Of a stretch of DNA of 64,000 nucleotides, positions 35,193 to 44,251 are shown in pieces. Below the pieces are notes generated by a model. The model was not told the DNA's origin and made no database searches. It saw only the letters and a program-made list of their open reading frames with translations. The position numbers were made by a program, and so were the translations under genes. How positions within the stretch are numbered: the first letter of the stretch is position 1; the number at the start of each line of letters is the position of its first letter. Source of the DNA: DATAOG01 sp963782885 (lineage in GTDB: Bacteria; Pseudomonadota; Alphaproteobacteria; Geminicoccales; Geminicoccaceae); the NCBI GenBank assembly GCA_963782885.1, contig CAWALL010000002.1, positions 581,699-645,698 of the forward strand, given 5' to 3'.

Positions 35193-35592
35193 TCACTCAT
35201 TTCGGTCGGTCGCCCACGGATTGAGGAGGGCAATCCGAAGGTCCGAGAAATGCCGGAGATTGCGCGAGGCTCGCGCGCCGGGCAGCGACGATGCCGGCGA
35301 TCTGCGCATCGCGGAACTCGACGACCCGGCCCACCTGTCGCCCGTGGGCGGCCATCACCCCTGCCTGGTACGCGGCGTTGCGTTCGAACGGTAAAACGCG
35401 CCCTTCGAAGTCCAGCGCTCGGGCGAAAGCGTCTTGAAGCCGTCGCCGCGGCGTCCGGGCGCCAGCAGCTCTAAGCCGAAGCGGATTTCAAAGACGGTGA
35501 TCGCCGTCGTCCAGATCGATTCCCGGGGCTGCCGGTCCAGCCATTCGACCGCGACCGGGTCGGCATCCTGTCGCATCAAGGCGGAGATGACG
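35193..35592 (-). pseudogene. FitB-like PIN toxin, 3' part at inversion breakpoint
   Basis: From 35592 leftwards: VISALMRQDADPVAVEWLDR, ESIWTTAITVFEIRFGLELLAPG, a frameshift, RRRLQDAFARALDFEGRVLPFERNAA, GRVVEFRDAQIAGIVAARRAS, a second frameshift, and NLRHFSDLRIALLNPWA before TGA at 35193-35195. It carries all FitB signatures after the N-terminus, which itself lies at 23356-23375. The two frameshifts show decay after or independent of the break. Confidence 0.8.
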
Positions 35593-36362
35593 TCAGGCGG
35601 GCAATGACTGGAACATGCTGTTCGCGCTCACCTTCGGGCCTGACGGCTATCAGCGCAACGTCTCTGGCGTTCGGCCGAAGCCGCGGTGGGATCGTTCTAC
35701 ACGCAGATGGCAGCGCCGGGCTCGGTCGCGCTCGGCACCTGCTTTGCCGCCAGCCACTGGCTGAGCCGAGCACTCGCGCCCTACTCACCCGGCACGGCGT
35801 GGTTCGCCGATCTGACCGGTGATGCGCGCGCCGAGATGGCCGCGCTCGCCCGTGCCGACCGGACGCAGTTCCTGCGCTGTCGCGCCCGGGAATTGCGGCC
35901 CGGCGGGTTTGCGGTCGTGTCCACGCCGGGCAGCGTACCGGACGCCAGCGAGCCCAACGGCATCAGAGCGTCCGCCAGCAAGCTCTATCGCGCCCTCTAC
36001 CATGTGGCCCGCCAGATGGTGGACGACGGCCGGCTCGCGGCATCGGCCCTCGACCATTTCGTGTTCCCCTCTGGTTTCCGACCGCGGCGGAGGTGCGCGC
36101 GCCGATCGATCGGGGACCGGATCTGGCGGAGGCCTTCGAGATCGTCGACGCGAGCACCGCGCCGGCCCCGCTGCATGCGCACGATGCCTGCGAGGACGAG
36201 CTCGGCGATCCGGCAACTTATGCAAGGCTCTACGCGGGGTACGTGCGCGGCTTCGGCGAGTCGCCCCTGCGGCTGCATCTGTTCCGATACTCGGCGCAGC
36301 TCGCGACCGAAATCGATTCTCTCAATGAGGAGTTTTTTCGGCGTTTCACTCAGTACTACTAA
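35593..36362 (+). pseudogene. SABATH-type SAM methyltransferase, 3' part at inversion breakpoint
   Basis: Starts QAGNDWNMLFALTFGPDGYQ at 35594, shifts frame near 35665 to VGSFYTQMAAPGSVALGTCF and AASHWLSRALAPYSPGTAWF, continues ASKLYRALYHVARQMVDDGR, shifts near 36080 to EVRAPIDRGPDLAEAFEIVD and ends EEFFRRFTQYY. SFY-PPGSV-HWLS is the plant-like SABATH methyltransferase pattern. The N-terminal third is at 23376-23641 on the other strand. Confidence 0.8.
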
Positions 36363-36455
36363 GATGAGCCGGGTCAGCACGCCTCCGAAACGCTGATCGT
36401 GACGCTCGTCGCACGCCGGCGCTGAGGCGCTTCGGCCCCAAGGTGGTGACCCGCG

Positions 36456-37355
36456 ATGACCGACCTGCCGATCGTCGATGCGCACCAGCATTTCTGGGAT
36501 CTGGAGCGCAACTATCTGCCCTGGCTGTGCGATCCCGAGCCGGTTCCGTTCCGCTACGGCGACTATCGGGCCCTGCGGCGGAACTATCTGCCTGAGGACT
36601 ATTTTCGCGATGCCGCCGGGCATCAGGTGGTCAAGACCGTGTTCGTCGAGACCGAGTGGGACCCGGCCGACCCGGTCGGCGAGACCCGCTGGCTCGCCGA
36701 GGTGTTCGCGGCCTCGGGCTTTCCTCATGGCATCGTCGCCGGCGGCCGGCTCGACGATCCGGCGATCGAGGCGGTGCTCGAGGGCCACGCGGCGTTCACG
36801 CCGGTGCGCGGGATCCGGCACAAGCCGCGCGCCGCGACGGCGCCCGATCGGGTCGAGCCGGGCGCGCCGGGCTCGATCGGCGACCCGGCTTGGCGGCGGG
36901 GCTATGCGCTGTTGGAGAAGTACGGCCTGTCGTTCGATCTGCAGACGCCCTGGTGGCATCTCGGCGAGGCGGCCTCGCTGGCGCGCGACTTTCCGGGCAC
37001 GCCGATCATCCTCAACCACACCGGGCTGCCGGGCGACCGCAGCGCCGCGGGGCTCGCCGGCTGGCGCGAAGCCATGGCGACGCTCGCCGCCTGCCCCAAC
37101 GCCGCGGTCAAGATCTCGGGCCTGGGTCAGCCGGGCCAGCCCTGGACGGTCGAGGCCAACGGCCCGATCGTGCGCGAGACGATCCGGATCTTCGGTGTCG
37201 AACGCTGCATGTTCGCGAGCAACTTCCCGGTCGATGGCCTGTGCGCCCCGTTCGATACCATCTACTCGGGCTTCAAGACGATCGTCCGTGACCTCGCCGA
37301 AGCCGATCAGCGCCGCCTGTTCCACGACAACGCGGTCCGGATCTACCGGCTCTAG
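36456..37355 (+). CDS. Amidohydrolase-family lactonase-like protein (COG3618)
   Basis: 299 residues, TIM-barrel amidohydrolase. Metal-site motif IVDAHQHFWDLERNYLPWL at the N-terminus, then TVFVETEWDP, GIVAGGRLDDPA, GLSFDLQTPWWHL, IILNHTGLPGDR and ERCMFASNFPVDGL (Asp ligand region). Members of this group include sugar lactonases (fuconolactone, rhamnonolactone) and 2-pyrone-4,6-dicarboxylate hydrolase-like enzymes; the actual substrate is unknown. It is convergent with the hydroxyacid dehydrogenase downstream, which could act in the same sugar-acid pathway. Confidence 0.85.
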   Translation: MTDLPIVDAHQHFWDLERNYLPWLCDPEPVPFRYGDYRALRRNYLPEDYFRDAAGHQVVKTVFVETEWDPADPVGETRWLAEVFAASGFPHGIVAGGRLDDPAIEAVLEGHAAFTPVRGIRHKPRAATAPDRVEPGAPGSIGDPAWRRGYALLEKYGLSFDLQTPWWHLGEAASLARDFPGTPIILNHTGLPGDRSAAGLAGWREAMATLAACPNAAVKISGLGQPGQPWTVEANGPIVRETIRIFGVERCMFASNFPVDGLCAPFDTIYSGFKTIVRDLAEADQRRLFHDNAVRIYRL

Positions 37356-37371
37356 AACCGGCGAAGGCGGA

Positions 37372-38316
37372 TCAGCCGCTCTCGAGGACGCGGCGGACGT
37401 TGGTGGCGGTGACCGCGGAGACGCGCAGATCGCATTCCCGGGTGCGGCCGGCGATGTGCGGCGTCAGGATCAGGTTGGGCACGCCGGCAAAACGCCTGGC
37501 CGCGTCGGCCGTGAGCGGCTCGTCCGCGAACACGTCGAGCGCCGCACCGCCGAGCCGTCCGGCACGCAGCGCTTCGATCAGCGCCGGCTCGTCGGCGATG
37601 CCGCCGCGGGCGGCGTTGATCAGATACGCACCCGGCTTCATCGCCGCGATCGCGGCGGCATCGAGCAGGCCGCGGGTCGAGGGCAACAGCGGCAGGTGCA
37701 GGCTCACGATGTCGCTCGCCTCGAGCAGCTCGCGAAGACTCCGGGCGTAGCTCGCGCCGAGCCAGGCGCGATCGCTCTTGGGCACGTTCGGATCGTGGGC
37801 GCTGACCAGAAGGTCGAGCGCGCGCGCCTTGGCGGCGACCACGCGGCCGATCGAGCCGAGGCCGAGCACGCCCAGCCGCTTGCCCGCGAGCTCCCGACCG
37901 ATCAGTCGCTCGCGCGGCCAGGCGCCGCGCAGCACGTCGGCGCTGGCGAACCAGGCCCCGCGCAGGAGCAGCATGGCGGTGGCGATCACGTACTCGGCGA
38001 CCGAGAGGTCGTTCGCGCCGGTCGCGGGCAGCACCTCGATGCCGCGCGCGCGGCAGGCCTCGACGTCGATGTTGTCGAGGCCGACGCCGAGCCGGCCGAC
38101 CGCTTCGAGGCGCCGGCCCGCGGCCAGCACCGCGCCGCGGACCTCGGTGCGGTTGCGCACGATCAGGGCCCGCGCCGGCGCCAGCAGCGTGCAGAGCTCG
38201 TCCGGCCGCTCGAACAGGGTCGGGTCGTAGCGCAGGTCGAAATCGGCAGCGAGGTCCTCGACCGGCACCGGCTCCATGAACTCGCTGATCACGATCTCGG
38301 CCACGTGGCCTCGCAT
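37372..38316 (-). CDS. D-2-hydroxyacid dehydrogenase (SerA-like)
   Basis: 314 residues. The N-terminal substrate domain contains RALIVRNRTEVRGAVLAAG and GRLGVGLDNIDVEACRARGI; the NAD domain has GKRLGVLGLGSIGRVVAAKA, LHLPLLPSTRGLLDAAAI, GAYLINAARGGIADEPALIEAL with the catalytic Arg, ALDVFADEPL with Glu and LTPHIAGRTRE with His. All catalytic residues (R-E-H) are present. It reduces a 2-keto acid or oxidises a D-2-hydroxyacid such as 3-phosphoglycerate; lack of an ACT domain argues against a standard SerA. Confidence 0.92.
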   Translation of the reverse strand: MRGHVAEIVISEFMEPVPVEDLAADFDLRYDPTLFERPDELCTLLAPARALIVRNRTEVRGAVLAAGRRLEAVGRLGVGLDNIDVEACRARGIEVLPATGANDLSVAEYVIATAMLLLRGAWFASADVLRGAWPRERLIGRELAGKRLGVLGLGSIGRVVAAKARALDLLVSAHDPNVPKSDRAWLGASYARSLRELLEASDIVSLHLPLLPSTRGLLDAAAIAAMKPGAYLINAARGGIADEPALIEALRAGRLGGAALDVFADEPLTADAARRFAGVPNLILTPHIAGRTRECDLRVSAVTATNVRRVLESG

Positions 38317-38445
38317 CCCGCCAGTCGCCCAGGCCCCGGGCGAGGTCGGAGCCTGAAGGATGCACAGAGCGGCGGTCTTGCGCTAGTAGATGGGGCCCGG
38401 CGCGCCGCGCGCAACGCGCCGATCGCGAACCGCAAGGAGCCCACG

Positions 38446-38637
38446 ATGGGCATCAAAGTCGGCGGCCTCGTGGGCCTGCTCGTGCTGATCGCCGATGTCT
38501 GGGCGATCGTGCATGTCTTCGGCAGCGGGCGCCCGGTCGGCGTCAAGGTGCTGTGGACCGTGCTGATTCTGATCTTCCCGATCCTGGGCTTCCTGATCTG
38601 GCTGCTGTTCGGTCCGCGCGCCGTCAAGGCGCCGTAG
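38446..38637 (+). CDS. PLDc_N-domain small membrane protein
   Basis: 63 residues with two membrane helices (GLVGLLVLIADVWAIVHVFG and VLWTVLILIFPILGFLIWLLF) followed by GPRA. This is the stand-alone phospholipase D N-terminal module (PLDc_N), common as a tiny inner-membrane protein. A ribosome site (AAGGAG) precedes the ATG at 38446. Function unknown. Confidence 0.85.
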   Translation: MGIKVGGLVGLLVLIADVWAIVHVFGSGRPVGVKVLWTVLILIFPILGFLIWLLFGPRAVKAP

Positions 38638-38658
38638 CGGCGCGGTCGGCCGTCGACT

Positions 38659-40221
38659 TCAGGGGGCAGGCTCCAGAAACTCGGTCGCGACGTAGGCCTG
38701 CCGGCCGTCGCCCAGGCGCACCTGCGCCCAGCCGGCGTCCTGACCGGTCACGTGCAGCCGGGCACCGGCGACCAGCGTGCCGAGCCGGCGGGCATCGACG
38801 CTCGGGCCCTCCCTGTAGTTCAGCGTGGTCGTGGTGATGAACGTTTCAGGTTCGGATTCCGCCGGTGGCTTCGGCGGCACCGGATCCGGCGGGCTCTCGA
38901 GCACGGCGGTGTCGGCCGGTCCGGCCGCCGGCTCGATCGGCGCGATCGCGGGCTGGATCGGCGCGATTGCGGGCGCCGCCGGCTCGCTCGCAGGCTTGGC
39001 GGGCCCCCTCACGACCCGAGGGAGCTCAGCCGGGCCGGCGGCCGCAGGCGGGTGGGCCTCAGGCTTCTCGGCAACCCTGAGGTTCGCCAGGAGCTCGGCG
39101 AGCCCGCCGCTCGCCTGCATTTCCGCCGGCTGCAACTCGGCGACGCCGGGCGGGCTCGCGGTGCCGGGCAGGCCGCGGCGCGACCCGGCCGCGGTCAGGC
39201 CGACCGCCGGCGTGCCGGCTGATGGCGGCTGGTCACGCGCGACCGCGGTCCTGGCCGCCAGACGGTCGATCGCTTCCGCGGTGACCGCTGCCGTAGGCAG
39301 GCCCAGGCAATCCTGAGCGGCTGGCCGCATGCGCTGTTTGGTGGCCTCGATCAGGCCGGCGTGGTCGGCCTGCTGCGCGGCGATCAGCCGGTCGCGCTGC
39401 GCCGCCAGACGCTCGCAAGGATGCTCCTGCGCCTGGACCCGGACCTTGGCGGAGAGCGCCCCCAGGGTGTCTGGGCGCAGGCTGAACACGAGACAGCTGC
39501 CAAAGAATGCGACCAGAGCCACGGTCCCGAGCCCGGGCAGGAGCGGGCTCTGCGGGACCCGCGGCCAGGATTCGTGAGCCTCGGGGCCGGTCCGCAGCAG
39601 GTGGAGGCCGAGGGCGAGCAGGCCGATCAGCAGCAAGGCGACGCTGACATAGCGGATGCCGTTGTAGACCAGCCGGTCGGTCGATCTGATCAGCAGGACG
39701 CCATTGTCGTCCTGCACCTCGACCACCGCATCGCGGCTCCGCTCGTTCCAGCCGTCGACCACGAGATCGATCTCGGCCAGTCGGGCCGCGGCCGCTTCGG
39801 TCAATCGATCGATCCGCTGGCCGCGCTCGGGATCGGGACCAGCCCCGGGCTCGAGGGCGATCGCGCGCAGCTCGTCGGTCGCGGCGCGGGCGATGTCGGC
39901 CAGCAGGTTCAGGTCGTAGACCAGTGTCGGATCGGGGATCGGCACGGCATCGGGCTCGAGCTCGTCCAGGGTCCGGGCGATCGCCTGGCCGGTCAGATGC
40001 AGATCGGCGCCGACCGTGGTCTGCACCTGACGCGGCGCGCCATTGACGGCGTCCGTCATCTCCTCCAGGGCCGCGCGCACCTCGGCGACCGCGGCCTCGA
40101 GGCCCAGGGGATCGCTCGCGGCAGCGCGCAGCGAGAGCGGGCCCGGCACGAGGAGGAGCAGACAGGTCCCCAGCCATGCTCGGTACCCGAGCCGGGAAAT
40201 CCCGTGCCAACAATGCTTCAC
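38659..40221 (-). CDS. Membrane protein with C-terminal SH3 (SH3b) domain
   Basis: 520 residues from a GTG at 40221 with GGAG six bases upstream; this start gives a proper signal peptide (AWLGTCLLLLVPGPLSLRAAA). The periplasmic N-terminal half is helical (LEAAVAEVRAALEEMTDAV), followed by two membrane helices (SVALLLIGLLALGLHLL and LGTVALVAFFGSCLVF), a helical segment, a long Pro/Ala-rich linker with IAPIQPAIAPIEPA repeats, and an SH3b domain (LNYREGPSVDARRLGTLVAGARL, WAQVRLGDGRQAYVATEFL). SH3b domains of this type bind peptidoglycan or wall peptides. No partner genes are adjacent. Confidence 0.8.
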   Translation of the reverse strand: MKHCWHGISRLGYRAWLGTCLLLLVPGPLSLRAAASDPLGLEAAVAEVRAALEEMTDAVNGAPRQVQTTVGADLHLTGQAIARTLDELEPDAVPIPDPTLVYDLNLLADIARAATDELRAIALEPGAGPDPERGQRIDRLTEAAAARLAEIDLVVDGWNERSRDAVVEVQDDNGVLLIRSTDRLVYNGIRYVSVALLLIGLLALGLHLLRTGPEAHESWPRVPQSPLLPGLGTVALVAFFGSCLVFSLRPDTLGALSAKVRVQAQEHPCERLAAQRDRLIAAQQADHAGLIEATKQRMRPAAQDCLGLPTAAVTAEAIDRLAARTAVARDQPPSAGTPAVGLTAAGSRRGLPGTASPPGVAELQPAEMQASGGLAELLANLRVAEKPEAHPPAAAGPAELPRVVRGPAKPASEPAAPAIAPIQPAIAPIEPAAGPADTAVLESPPDPVPPKPPAESEPETFITTTTLNYREGPSVDARRLGTLVAGARLHVTGQDAGWAQVRLGDGRQAYVATEFLEPAP

Positions 40222-40499
40222 CTGCGGCTCCGATCGTGTCGGGGATCCTGACCGAGCGCCGCCCGCCTGCGGTGCCGAGCCCATCGCCAGCGCAACGGCA
40301 AGCATGCGAACCTACCATCATCGATGAGCCGGCGGTAGAGGTTGCACGCCCGTTTTGACCGGGCGAGGCGCTCTGGTTGCCGGGAGCGATGGCCCTATCT
40401 ATGCTCAGATCGACGGCGCCGGGCGCCGGGCCAGCCCCGGGGGAGCAGGTAGGGAGAGCGCGGTTGCCGGTCTGCGGCCGCTGCCGGTGAGTGCAAGGG

Positions 40500-42275
40500 A
40501 TGGCCGAGACCAGAGGCGAGATCCGCAAGCACCGTCACCCCGGCCGCGGCCAGGGGCGCGGGTCGGCGCGGCCCAAGGGCCGCCAGGTCGATCCCGCAGC
40601 CCTCGATGCGATCCGGGGGCTGCTGGGCGACCGGCCGCGCCGGCGTGACCTCCTGATCGAGCACCTGCACCTGATCCAGGAGCGCTTCGGCCATCTCTCG
40701 GCCGCCCATCTGGCGGCGCTCGCCGAGGAGATGCGCCTCGCCCAGACCGAGGTCTACGAGGTCGCGACCTTCTATGCCCATCTCGACGTGGTCAAGGAGG
40801 GCGAGACGCCGCCGGCGCCTGTGACCGTCCGGATCTGCGACAGCCTGACCTGCGAGCTGATGGGCGCCCGCGCGCTGCTGGCCGCGCTGCAGACCGGGCT
40901 CGACCCGCAAGAGGTCCGGGTGGTCCGCGCGCCCTGCATGGGGCATTGCGATGGCGCGCCGGTCGCCGAGGTCGGCCATCACTACCTCGACCACGCGACC
41001 CCCGCGAAGGTGACCCGGGCGCTCGAGGCCGGGCATACCCACGCCGACGTTCCGGATGGCCAGGACTTCGAGCGCTACGTCGAGGGTGGCGGTTATCGTT
41101 TGCTCCGGCGCTACCACGGGCTCGATGCGCCCGATTGTCGCCCCGATGAGGCCGTGCTCGGTCTGCTCGGGGCGCTCAACGGCTCAGGCCTGCGCGGGCT
41201 CGGCGGCGCCGGCTTTCCGACCGGGCGCAAGTGGGAGATCGTCAGGCAGACGCCGAAGCCGCGCTATCTCGCGGTCAATGCCGACGAAGGCGAGCCCGGC
41301 ACGTTCAAGGATCGCTACTATCTCGAGCGCGACCCGCACCGGTTCCTCGAGGGCGCGCTGATTGCCGCCTGGTCGATCGAGGCCGCGGCCATCTACATCT
41401 ATCTGCGCGACGAGTACCCCGGCATCCGCGAGGTGCTGCTGCGCGAGATCCCAAAGCTCGAGGCGGCCGGCCTGGTGCCGCCCGGCTATCTGATCCTCCG
41501 CCGGGGTGCTGGCGCGTACATCTGCGGCGAGGAATCGGCGATGCTCGAGAGCATCGAGGGCAAGCGCGGCCTGCCACGGCACCGGCCGCCCTATGCCGCC
41601 GAGGTCGGCCTGTTCGGCCGCCCGACCCTGATCAACAACGTCGAGACGCTGTACTGGATCCGGGACATCGTCGAGCAGGGCCCGGAGTGGTTCGCAAGCC
41701 AGGGCCGCCACGGCTCGAAGGGGCTGCGCAGCTACTCGGTCTCCGGGCGCGTGCGGGAGCCGGGCGTCAAGCTCGCGCCGGCCGGGATCACCGCGAGCGA
41801 GCTGATCCATGAGTTCTGCGGCGGCATGGCGGGCGGTCACCGCTTCAAGGCCTATCTGCCGGGCGGCGCCTCGGGCGGCATCCTACCGGCGAGCATGGCC
41901 GACATTCCCCTCGATTTCGGGCAATTGGAAAAGCACGGCTGCTTCGTCGGCTCGCACGCGGTCGTCGTGCTCTCGGACCGGGACGACGTCAGGGCGGCCG
42001 CGCTCAACCTGCTCCGCTTCTTCGCGGACGAGAGCTGCGGCCAGTGCACGCCTTGCCGGGTCGGCTGCGAGAAGGCGGTCAAGCTGATGGAGCGCGAGGT
42101 CTGGGACGAGGCGCTGCTCGAGGAGCTCTGCCGCACGATGGCGGACGCCTCAATCTGCGGGCTCGGCCAGGCCGCCCCCAACCCGATCCGCTCGGTGCTC
42201 AAGTTCTTCGCCGAGGACCTCAGGATCGCCGATGCCGAACTGCCGGTCCGGGACGATCCGATCACGCGCTGGTGA
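40500..42275 (+). CDS. fdsB: NAD-dependent formate dehydrogenase, fused gamma-beta diaphorase subunit
   Basis: About 591 residues: an N-terminal NuoE/FdsG-like thioredoxin-fold 2Fe-2S domain (EVYEVATFYAHLDV, VRICDSLTCELMGA, VRAPCMGHCDGAP; four Cys) fused to a NuoF/FdsB module with FMN site GLRGLGGAGFPTGRKWE, NAD site, YICGEESAMLESIEGKRGLPR and the 4Fe-4S motif ESCGQCTPCRVGCEK. It transfers electrons from the formate-oxidising subunit to NAD+. FdsG and FdsB are normally separate genes followed by fdsA (molybdenum/4Fe-4S catalytic subunit) and fdsC/fdsD. Here no fdsA follows: a short unrecognised stretch and an IS630 element come next, so the operon has probably been cut. A GTG at 40491 is an alternative start. 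A NAD-reducing hydrogenase or other diaphorase role is the alternative. Confidence 0.85.
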   Translation: MAETRGEIRKHRHPGRGQGRGSARPKGRQVDPAALDAIRGLLGDRPRRRDLLIEHLHLIQERFGHLSAAHLAALAEEMRLAQTEVYEVATFYAHLDVVKEGETPPAPVTVRICDSLTCELMGARALLAALQTGLDPQEVRVVRAPCMGHCDGAPVAEVGHHYLDHATPAKVTRALEAGHTHADVPDGQDFERYVEGGGYRLLRRYHGLDAPDCRPDEAVLGLLGALNGSGLRGLGGAGFPTGRKWEIVRQTPKPRYLAVNADEGEPGTFKDRYYLERDPHRFLEGALIAAWSIEAAAIYIYLRDEYPGIREVLLREIPKLEAAGLVPPGYLILRRGAGAYICGEESAMLESIEGKRGLPRHRPPYAAEVGLFGRPTLINNVETLYWIRDIVEQGPEWFASQGRHGSKGLRSYSVSGRVREPGVKLAPAGITASELIHEFCGGMAGGHRFKAYLPGGASGGILPASMADIPLDFGQLEKHGCFVGSHAVVVLSDRDDVRAAALNLLRFFADESCGQCTPCRVGCEKAVKLMEREVWDEALLEELCRTMADASICGLGQAAPNPIRSVLKFFAEDLRIADAELPVRDDPITRW

Positions 42276-42667
42276 CGCGGCGCTCCGCTCCGGCTCGCCG
42301 ATTGGACGGTCAAAGCTGGTCAGCAAAACCTGGCGTCCCGGTTGGCCGCCGAAAGGAGCACACCAAGAGCGCTCTATTTGATCTGGCCACTGCGTCACTC
42401 GATGATTTGAGGTGAGCGCCAGGTGCGCTTGATTTGACGCAACTTGCTCTCGACTGTGATCCGGATCGCCAAAGCATCCGTGTTGCTTGGGGTGCTTCCA
42501 GCCACGATCAAGGCGAGGCTCCAAGAGCGTCCGGCGCAGCACACCACCGGTGGGATCGTCCGCCCGGGACGCAAAAGATCAGACGGCAGCAACGGAAATC
42601 GCGCCAAACGGTTGCAACGCGCCCGCCTTGCTAACAATTCCGAATATGGAAGCCGCGTTTCGGAACG
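42276..42667. other. Stretch between fdsB and IS630-1 without a recognisable gene
   Basis: About 390 bp with only short, unconvincing open frames on both strands. If an fdsA gene once followed fdsB, no trace of its N-terminus is readable here. Confidence 0.4.
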
Positions 42668-43753
42668 CTAGTGTAGCGTCCCAGAAATAACGTTACAAAG
42701 TCGGCCGAGCTTGGCAAGGATGTCGTCGGCGGTGGCGGTCCAGGCGAACGGTCGCGAGCAAGCGTTGTAGGCGGCAACGAAGGCGCTGATCGGGGTGACG
42801 AGATCCTTGGCGCTGGCGAACGAGCCGCGGCGGATCTCGCGGCTGGTGAGGATCGCGAACCAGCGCTCGACCTGGTTCAGCCAGGAAGCATAGGTCGGCG
42901 TGGAGTGAACCTGGAAGCGCGCGCGCTCGGCGAGCCAGGCGCGGACCTTGGGATGCTGATGGGTGGCGTAATTGTCGACGATCAGGTGAACCGCGAGCTC
43001 AGCGGGCACGGCGGCATCGATGCGTTTGAGGAACGCCAGGAATCCCTGATGGCGATGACGTGCCTTGCACTGCGCCAGGACCTGCCCGTTGGCGACGTCG
43101 AGGGCGGCAAACAGCGTGGTCGGGCCGTGCCGCTTATAGTCGTGGGTGATGCCATCGACGTAGCCAAGCCCCATCGGCAGAACCGGTTGCGTGCGCTCGA
43201 GCGCCTGAATCTGGCTCTTTTCATCGACGCACAGCACGACCGCGTGATCCGGCGGATTGAGGTAGAGACCGACGATGTCGCGGACCTTCTCGATCAACTG
43301 CGGGTCGGTCGAGAGCTTGAAGGTCCTGGAGCGGTGCGGCTGCACCCCGAACAGCCGCAGATAGCGCTGCACCGTGCTCTTCGAGATCCCGGTGGCGGCG
43401 GCCGCGCCGCGAACGGTCCAGTGCGTACCGACCGTGGGGCGGCTCTGCAGCACAGTGGCCAGCAGGCGCGCTACGGCCGCGTCATCATGGTCGCGCGGGC
43501 GGCCCGGCCGCTGCTCGCCGTAGAGCCCGGCCAGGCCCTGCTCGAGCAAGCGCTTGCGCCAGTGCCCGACCGCCGGGGTCGAGAGGCCCACCTCGCGCGC
43601 AATCGCGGTGTTCGAGATGCCTTGTGCTGACGCCAGCACGATGCGCGCTCGCCGCACCAAGCCCTGGCGGGCGGTTCGCGATCGCAGCAGATCGCTCAGG
43701 CTGGCTCGTTCGACCGCGGTCAGCTCGATCTCCTGCTTGCGTGGCCGGCCCAT
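42668..43753 (-). CDS. IS630-family transposase (copy 1, intact)
   Basis: 361 residues from ATG at 43753. N-terminal HTH region (SLSDLLRSRTARQGLVRRARIVLASAQG, SNTAIAREVGLSTPAVGHWRKRLL) and a DDE domain with VVLCVDEKSQIQALERTQP (D), HLIVDNYATHQHPKVRAWL (D) and TYASWLNQVERWFAILT (E). The stop codon TAG is completed by the TA target duplication. It belongs to the element at 42671-43829. Confidence 0.95.
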   Translation of the reverse strand: MGRPRKQEIELTAVERASLSDLLRSRTARQGLVRRARIVLASAQGISNTAIAREVGLSTPAVGHWRKRLLEQGLAGLYGEQRPGRPRDHDDAAVARLLATVLQSRPTVGTHWTVRGAAAATGISKSTVQRYLRLFGVQPHRSRTFKLSTDPQLIEKVRDIVGLYLNPPDHAVVLCVDEKSQIQALERTQPVLPMGLGYVDGITHDYKRHGPTTLFAALDVANGQVLAQCKARHRHQGFLAFLKRIDAAVPAELAVHLIVDNYATHQHPKVRAWLAERARFQVHSTPTYASWLNQVERWFAILTSREIRRGSFASAKDLVTPISAFVAAYNACSRPFAWTATADDILAKLGRLCNVISGTLH

Positions 43754-43829
43754 GCTGCTCCCCCTGCTGCCCGGGGAACAACATGCCGCCGTACGAAACA
43801 TTACCCACGTTAGTTCTGGGACACTACAC
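42671..43829 (-). mobile_element. IS630-family insertion sequence, copy 1
   Basis: 1159 bp, flanked by TA on each side (42669-42670 and 43830-43831), the standard IS630 target duplication. The ends form an imperfect inverted repeat starting GTGTAGCGTCCCAGAA on the left and GTGTAGTGTCCCAGAA on the right. The right end adjoins a piece of N-6 DNA methylase gene; the left end adjoins the unrecognised stretch after fdsB. Confidence 0.9.
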
Positions 43830-44251
43830 TAGCAGACGGAAGACGGCGCGGAACAAGATCCGGGTGTCGCGGACGCCCTTGCCGGCAACCTCGGAGGCCG
43901 CGAGGAGGGCCTCGGTCAGCAATCGGTCGAGGTTGGTGTGAATCTCGCCTTCGATGGCGGGGAGCAGGCCAGCATCAACGAAGTCGAGCTGGTACTTGGT
44001 TTCGACGCCGCCAATCGACTTGGCGCGATGGATCGCATCTGGCTGCCAAGTGTCCCGATTGCGCTCGAAGAGCGCAGGCAATTCTCCCGCGGAAAGCCGG
44101 GTGACGATGCGGGGCGGGGTCGTGCTTCTAATCTGCCAGACGCCAATGACGTCGCCGGTGACGATGAAAAGGATTGGCGCGCCGAGCGCACGGTATTCGG
44201 ATGTCACCACTGTAGTATCATAAAATTTGCCGCGAATCTGACCTTTCGGTC
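43809..44251. repeat. 443-bp direct repeat R1
   Basis: This stretch is repeated, apparently base for base, at 45839-46281 in the same orientation. It contains the last 21 bases of IS630-1, its TA, and a methylase gene fragment. It ends exactly at the left inverted repeat of the IS1380 element. Confidence 0.9.
43832..44251 (-). pseudogene. N-6 DNA methylase N-terminal region fragment (copy in R1)
   Basis: Reads VTSEYRALGAPILFIVTGD, VIGVWQIRSTTPPRIVTRL, FERNRDTWQPDAIHRAKSIG, YQLDFVDAGLLPAIEGEIHTNLDRLL and ends ILFRAVFRLL at the IS630 end, which supplies a stop. This is the part that precedes the methylase domain in HTH-linked N-6 DNA methylases (WxPDAI.RAK, LDFVD.GLMPAIEGE). No start codon of its own; it is one of two identical copies. 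Confidence 0.75.
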
